Below the pieces are notes generated by a model. The model searched no databases. It was given only the letters and a program-made list of their open reading frames with translations, and had not been told where the DNA came from. 64,000 bases of DNA. Origin: Bacillota bacterium. Lineage in GTDB: Bacteria > Bacillota > Clostridia > Lachnospirales > Lachnospiraceae. This document shows, one piece after another, positions 60,630-64,000 of the stretch (the stretch's first letter is position 1; each line of letters starts with the position of its first letter). The stretch lies in NCBI GenBank assembly GCA_023439505.1, contig JAEXNR010000062.1, positions 434,001-498,000 of the forward strand, in the 5' to 3' direction. Made by a program: the position numbers and the translations under genes.

Positions 60630-63572
60630 TTAGGATAACAGACGTTTCGCATCCTGCAGATAAAAGGACAGTGATTCTGTGAGCACGTCAGAAAACTTTG
60701 CCGGATATTTTGTGAGAAGATCTGATTGAATGGTTCTCAAAACCCCTTTTTCAATGGGAGATCCCAACTGATTGGAGGCTTTTTTGGCAGCATTCAGATA
60801 GGATTTGGCCGTATCGAAGTCGTTCATTTCACTATAATAAATGGCACAATATCCTTTGGCTGTAGAACGTCCCATCAGGGTAAAGGAATTATCATAGATG
60901 TCTGATGCGATCAGAAAGTAGCGGAATGCCTGGTCTTTATCTCCCTTTTCATAGTAGGTGCAGCCGGTATTTGTATAATAAGTAGCATTCGGATTGATAT
61001 TATTTCTCTGGCATAAATCGATTGCGGTATGGTAATACTCCAGCGCTTTGTCATAGTGCTTTTGTCTGCGCTCCATATCTCCAAGATAATTATAGGCAGC
61101 AGAAGTATTGATAAAGCAGGTACTGTTTTGTATACTGTGATTTTCCAGGATGGAGATGGATTCCATCAAATTTTCATAACAGCCACCATAGTTTTCCGAC
61201 AGCATCTGTAGCAATCCGTTGAGCCGGAGAAATAATGCGTATTCCAGCCACATATAATTTTCTTTTGAAAGTGTTAAACCTTTTTGAATATATTCCTGCA
61301 TAAGATCAGGAAGATTGATCTGAATGCCGTAATATACCATTTGCCGAAGGGCACGCAGCAGATAGGACGGGTGATTTTGTACATAGTTTAATTGTAAGGC
61401 GTCTTTGATGCTGACCAGACCTTCACAGTATAATCCCGTCAATATGGAGTAGCGACCTTTGGCAATGAGAAGTCGTGCATGCAATTCTTCGTATAATTCC
61501 ATGTCATAAAACTGATTCTTACACTCATTTAATTTCTTCTCAATATCCAAAAAGTACTGGGTCAGATTTTCCGGGGTTTGAAGATTGTCCTCGGTAATCT
61601 GACTGGGATAAAGCTCAAACATGGTGACAGACATATCCTCAAATTGATAAATCTGATACATCAGTGTCTTAACCGTATTACCCCCCAGCGTAAAGTAATA
61701 GATTAACTTATTATAGTAAGCGGATGTATTCCGGGGGAGGGTCTGTTCCAGGGCATTTGCTATGCTGTTGCATAATACCTTTTGCTTGGAGGGCGGAATC
61801 TGGGAGCTTACATATTCCCGCATTTTAGAATGAGTAAAGGTAAACCGGATTTCATTGTGCAGCAGCTTTTCCTTAATCAGTGCCCGTGATTTTAATTCTT
61901 CCAGAGAATTTAGTACTTCCATGGGATTTCCGCCGAAGATCTTTTCCAATAAATCCAGGGAGGCATAATCATGAAACAAGGATATGATATCCAGGGTTTG
62001 TCTTGCCAGCGTATTCAGTCCCATCAGCCGTTGTGCCAGGATACTCTGAGCATTGATGGAAAGTTCCGAAAGGTTTTTTTGTTCTTTGTAGGTGGTAAGC
62101 AGTTCGGTTAGGAAGAAGGCATTCCCTGCTGTCTCCTCTACGATTTTATCCAGGACGGAGGGTGGGATTTTCTGAAGATCCAGGGTTGCTCCGATGATTT
62201 CCATCATATCCTCCCTGGAAAACCGATTCAGGTGAATCTGAGTGAGAAGTCCCTCCTTTTGAATTCCCCCTACAAATTCCAGCATGGCAGTATTAAGTGG
62301 ATCCAGGGATGTGAAAATAATCATAAAGTTCTCCTGCAGGTCCCGGAGCAAGGTTCCGATGAGATGCCTGCTGATGTCATCGGCAAAGTGTAAATTATCA
62401 AAAAATAATAGTATGGGGACCTGCTCTGCGATCTGAGATATTATGCGATAGATTCCATTCTGTACCGCTCGTAAATTCAGGGTGTTTGCCAGTTCAAAGG
62501 GAATTGTCTGAACCACAGCCCAATGGCTGCCAAAGGTGGGAAAGAATTGAGCCACTGCCTGAATATAGTTTGAAGCAATCGGTATCTCATGTTTCTGTAT
62601 GTAATCATCCAGCTGCAGCATGATGCTGTTCCAGGGATAGAACAACGTATCTTTTTCCTGAGAAAAGCAAAGCGTCGATAGGGTAAGGGTATCGTCGGAT
62701 TTCATTGATTCCAGCAGGCTCTGAACCAGATAGGTTTTGCCGATTCCGTTTTCTCCGCTGACAATCACAGCCTGTACTTTACCGTTTACAAAATTATGAT
62801 AAACATTCTTTAGCAGAAGGGCTTCCTTTTTACGGGCACGTACCACAAAATTATCAGAACCCTCTTCTTCCGTTGCAGAGTCAGCCCACTCCATGCGCAG
62901 CTTACGGTAGAGATCCGTAATTTCCTGCCCGGGTACAATGCCAAGCTCTTCTCCCAGTTCTTTGTGAAGCTTCTGATAAGCCTTAATCCCTTTCAGATAT
63001 AATTTATTGGCATGATAGGCCTTGATCAGGGCATAAACCACCCGTTCATCAAAAGGATCTGCCTTCATATAGGAGAGGCAGCTTAATTCTATCTTGGATA
63101 AATTATCATAGGAGAGGGAATGAATGTAGTCATACAGTTTAATCAGATAATAGGATCTGATATTCTCCCGTTTCTGCGCAATCCATTGTTCAAATGCCTC
63201 TGAATTTTTCACTAAGAAGTTACTCAAAAAATCAGTATCATAGACGTTCATATTTCCATGTTCCATTAATTCATCAGCGTCACATTGAAGGGTAATATCA
63301 GGATGCAGGGTCAGATTGAATTTCTGGGAGGAGGTTATGACTTCAAAGCCAAACACTTTTTTGATCATATAAAGTGCATGGCGTAAATTCTTATGTGCGG
63401 TTTCCGTGTTGGCATCCTCCCATAGTAAATAGGAAATCACGTCCCGTGTCGCACTCTTTTCCACGGCGATATAATAAAACAATGCCTCCGTCTTCTTATA
63501 AGGAAAGACCACCGGATTTCCGTCTAATAATACGAGGGGGGTCTGTAAGGTAAATACTTGTATTTTAGGCAT
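60630..63572 (-). CDS. Large BTAD/AAA-ATPase/TPR transcriptional activator
   Basis: The 980-residue protein has four parts. The first is an N-terminal winged helix (LLDGNPVVFPYKKTEALFYYIAVE ... NLRHALYMIKKVFG, about 15-95). A bacterial transcriptional activator (BTAD) helical domain follows (LSCLSYMKADPFDERVVYALIKAYHANK). A STAND-type ATPase comes next, with Walker A SGENGIGKTYL and Walker B ILLFFDNLHFADD. The last part is TPR-like repeats (NYLGDMERRQKHYDKALEYYHTAIDLC). It resembles SARP/MalT-like activators that need a ligand. It is flanked by the hut-like operon and the OpuC-type permease, which it most likely activates. GGAGG supports the ATG at 63572. Confidence 0.88.
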   Translation of the reverse strand: MPKIQVFTLQTPLVLLDGNPVVFPYKKTEALFYYIAVEKSATRDVISYLLWEDANTETAHKNLRHALYMIKKVFGFEVITSSQKFNLTLHPDITLQCDADELMEHGNMNVYDTDFLSNFLVKNSEAFEQWIAQKRENIRSYYLIKLYDYIHSLSYDNLSKIELSCLSYMKADPFDERVVYALIKAYHANKLYLKGIKAYQKLHKELGEELGIVPGQEITDLYRKLRMEWADSATEEEGSDNFVVRARKKEALLLKNVYHNFVNGKVQAVIVSGENGIGKTYLVQSLLESMKSDDTLTLSTLCFSQEKDTLFYPWNSIMLQLDDYIQKHEIPIASNYIQAVAQFFPTFGSHWAVVQTIPFELANTLNLRAVQNGIYRIISQIAEQVPILLFFDNLHFADDISRHLIGTLLRDLQENFMIIFTSLDPLNTAMLEFVGGIQKEGLLTQIHLNRFSREDMMEIIGATLDLQKIPPSVLDKIVEETAGNAFFLTELLTTYKEQKNLSELSINAQSILAQRLMGLNTLARQTLDIISLFHDYASLDLLEKIFGGNPMEVLNSLEELKSRALIKEKLLHNEIRFTFTHSKMREYVSSQIPPSKQKVLCNSIANALEQTLPRNTSAYYNKLIYYFTLGGNTVKTLMYQIYQFEDMSVTMFELYPSQITEDNLQTPENLTQYFLDIEKKLNECKNQFYDMELYEELHARLLIAKGRYSILTGLYCEGLVSIKDALQLNYVQNHPSYLLRALRQMVYYGIQINLPDLMQEYIQKGLTLSKENYMWLEYALFLRLNGLLQMLSENYGGCYENLMESISILENHSIQNSTCFINTSAAYNYLGDMERRQKHYDKALEYYHTAIDLCQRNNINPNATYYTNTGCTYYEKGDKDQAFRYFLIASDIYDNSFTLMGRSTAKGYCAIYYSEMNDFDTAKSYLNAAKKASNQLGSPIEKGVLRTIQSDLLTKYPAKFSDVLTESLSFYLQDAKRLLS

Positions 63573-63667
63573 AATATCCTCCATCCATGTCCTGCTTTTT
63601 ATGTTATTCTACTTTATAATGAGTAAATTGTCAAAAAAATAATAGTCATAATGAAATTATTAGACGC

Positions 63668-63748
63668 TTTTTAGACAAGCATTTGATATACCTATTAAAG
63701 AAAAAAGCACAAGGTTGTGTAACTGATATGACCTTGTGCTTTTTTCTT
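63668..63748 (+). promoter_or_regulatory. Permease leader with promoter-like element and strong terminator
   Basis: A weak promoter (TTAGAC, 16 bp, TATTAA; about 63671-63698) is followed at once by a hairpin, GCACAAGGT / ACCTTGTGC, with flanking A and T tracts and TTTTTTCTTTT after it. The terminator lies about 55 bp before the permease start. No gene precedes it on this strand, so attenuation is likely. Confidence 0.6.
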
Positions 63749-63803
63749 TTGACAAGTGAAACAGCTTGAATGGAAGATGATCAAAGAACAAGGAGGTAAA
63801 GCT

Positions 63804-64000
63804 ATGTTAGAGAAGATGATATCTTATTATCAGGGGAATCCGGGCAAATATTGGAATGCGGTAATCAATCATTTGACGATCAGCCTGCAGGTGGTTTTTG
63901 CAGCAATTATTATTGGTGTGGTACTTGGAATCATTTGCGCCAAGAACGAGAAAAGTGCAAAATTTATCTCAAGCTATGTAAATATTCTTCGGGTAATTCC
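63804..64000 (+). CDS. OpuC-type ABC transporter permease, partial at window edge
   Basis: The first 65 residues (MLEKMISYYQGNPGKYWNAVINHLTISLQVV ...) include a first membrane helix (VVFAAIIIGVVLGIICA) and end NILRVI at the window edge, matching the start of OpuCB/ProW-type permeases of quaternary-amine importers. AAGGAGG precedes the ATG. It is the natural partner of the binding lipoprotein at 51.6-52.5 kb. The ATPase and rest of the permease would lie beyond the window. Confidence 0.82.
   Translation, partial: MLEKMISYYQGNPGKYWNAVINHLTISLQVVFAAIIIGVVLGIICAKNEKSAKFISSYVNILRVI

Noticed and set aside
60494..60682. 62-codon open frame after the cytidylate-kinase-like gene
   Set aside because: It spans a clear terminator hairpin and overlaps the end of the BTAD gene on the other strand.

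Overview
The window looks like chromosomal DNA of a strictly anaerobic, amino-acid-fermenting, probably gut-dwelling Clostridia member (Lachnospiraceae-like). Evidence for this is AGGAGG-type ribosome binding sites before nearly every gene, a Rex redox repressor, a trimeric [FeFe] hydrogenase with an Nfn transhydrogenase, a proline reductase cluster, and a bile-salt-hydrolase-family protein. The assignment is an inference from gene content, not from a marker gene. I saw no rRNA, tRNA, CRISPR array, insertion sequence or prophage gene.

Layout. (1) 0.1-5.0 kb: an ArsR-type regulator and a galK-galE-galT Leloir operon. (2) 5.1-14.4 kb: rex-lysR, an 800-bp regulatory region, then nfnA-nfnB-hydC-hydB-hydA and a small ferredoxin, forming an H2/NAD(P)H/ferredoxin electron hub. 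The regulatory region carries a near-consensus Rex operator, 14-bp-spaced ATATCGATAT arrays and tandem terminators. (3) 14.4-20.7 kb: a selenocysteine-free D-proline reductase operon (prdC-prdA-small ORF-prdB-tetR, minus strand) divergent from a proline racemase. The two promoters share a TAGAC-N4-GTCTA operator and both leaders contain terminator-like hairpins. (4) 20.8-34.6 kb: a DUF917/thiohydantoin-desulfurase-family protein, a PucR regulator, a RocB-like M20 peptidase, a flavin-type oxidase-fold protein, PepD, a complete Dpp/Opp-type peptide ABC transporter and an M14 carboxypeptidase-like protein, which together suggest uptake and hydrolysis of peptides or acylated amino acids. (5) 34.7-48.6 kb: hemerythrin, a TetR-controlled MMPL/YhgE pair, a solute-binding lipoprotein followed by GGDEF and EAL proteins, a linear-amide hydrolase, an orphan gene, an XRE regulator and an HD-GYP protein whose start codon appears to be AUA.

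(6) 48.9-64.0 kb is the most unusual part. Two histidine-ammonia-lyase-family proteins both lack the Ala-Ser-Gly triad that forms the MIO cofactor: one has a clean 3-residue deletion, the other has Glu-Ala-Asp. They sit with an OpuC/EgtU-type quaternary-amine binding lipoprotein, an Fe-S protein, a three-subunit molybdenum hydroxylase, an imidazolonepropionase (HutI), a HutD-family protein, a cytidylate-kinase-like protein, a 980-residue BTAD/AAA/TPR regulator and, at the window edge, an OpuC-type permease. No urocanase is present. MIO-free lyases of this fold are known from ergothionase, which eliminates trimethylamine from the betaine ergothioneine. I therefore propose a catabolic island for one or more histidine betaines (ergothioneine, hercynine or relatives), with the molybdenum hydroxylase possibly supplying the oxygenated imidazole that HutI opens. 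The substrate assignments are inference.

A recurring theme is transcription control by terminators placed between a promoter and its first gene (nfn-hyd, both prd promoters, the OpuC-type binding protein and permease), which suggests widespread attenuation or antitermination of energy and catabolic operons in this organism.
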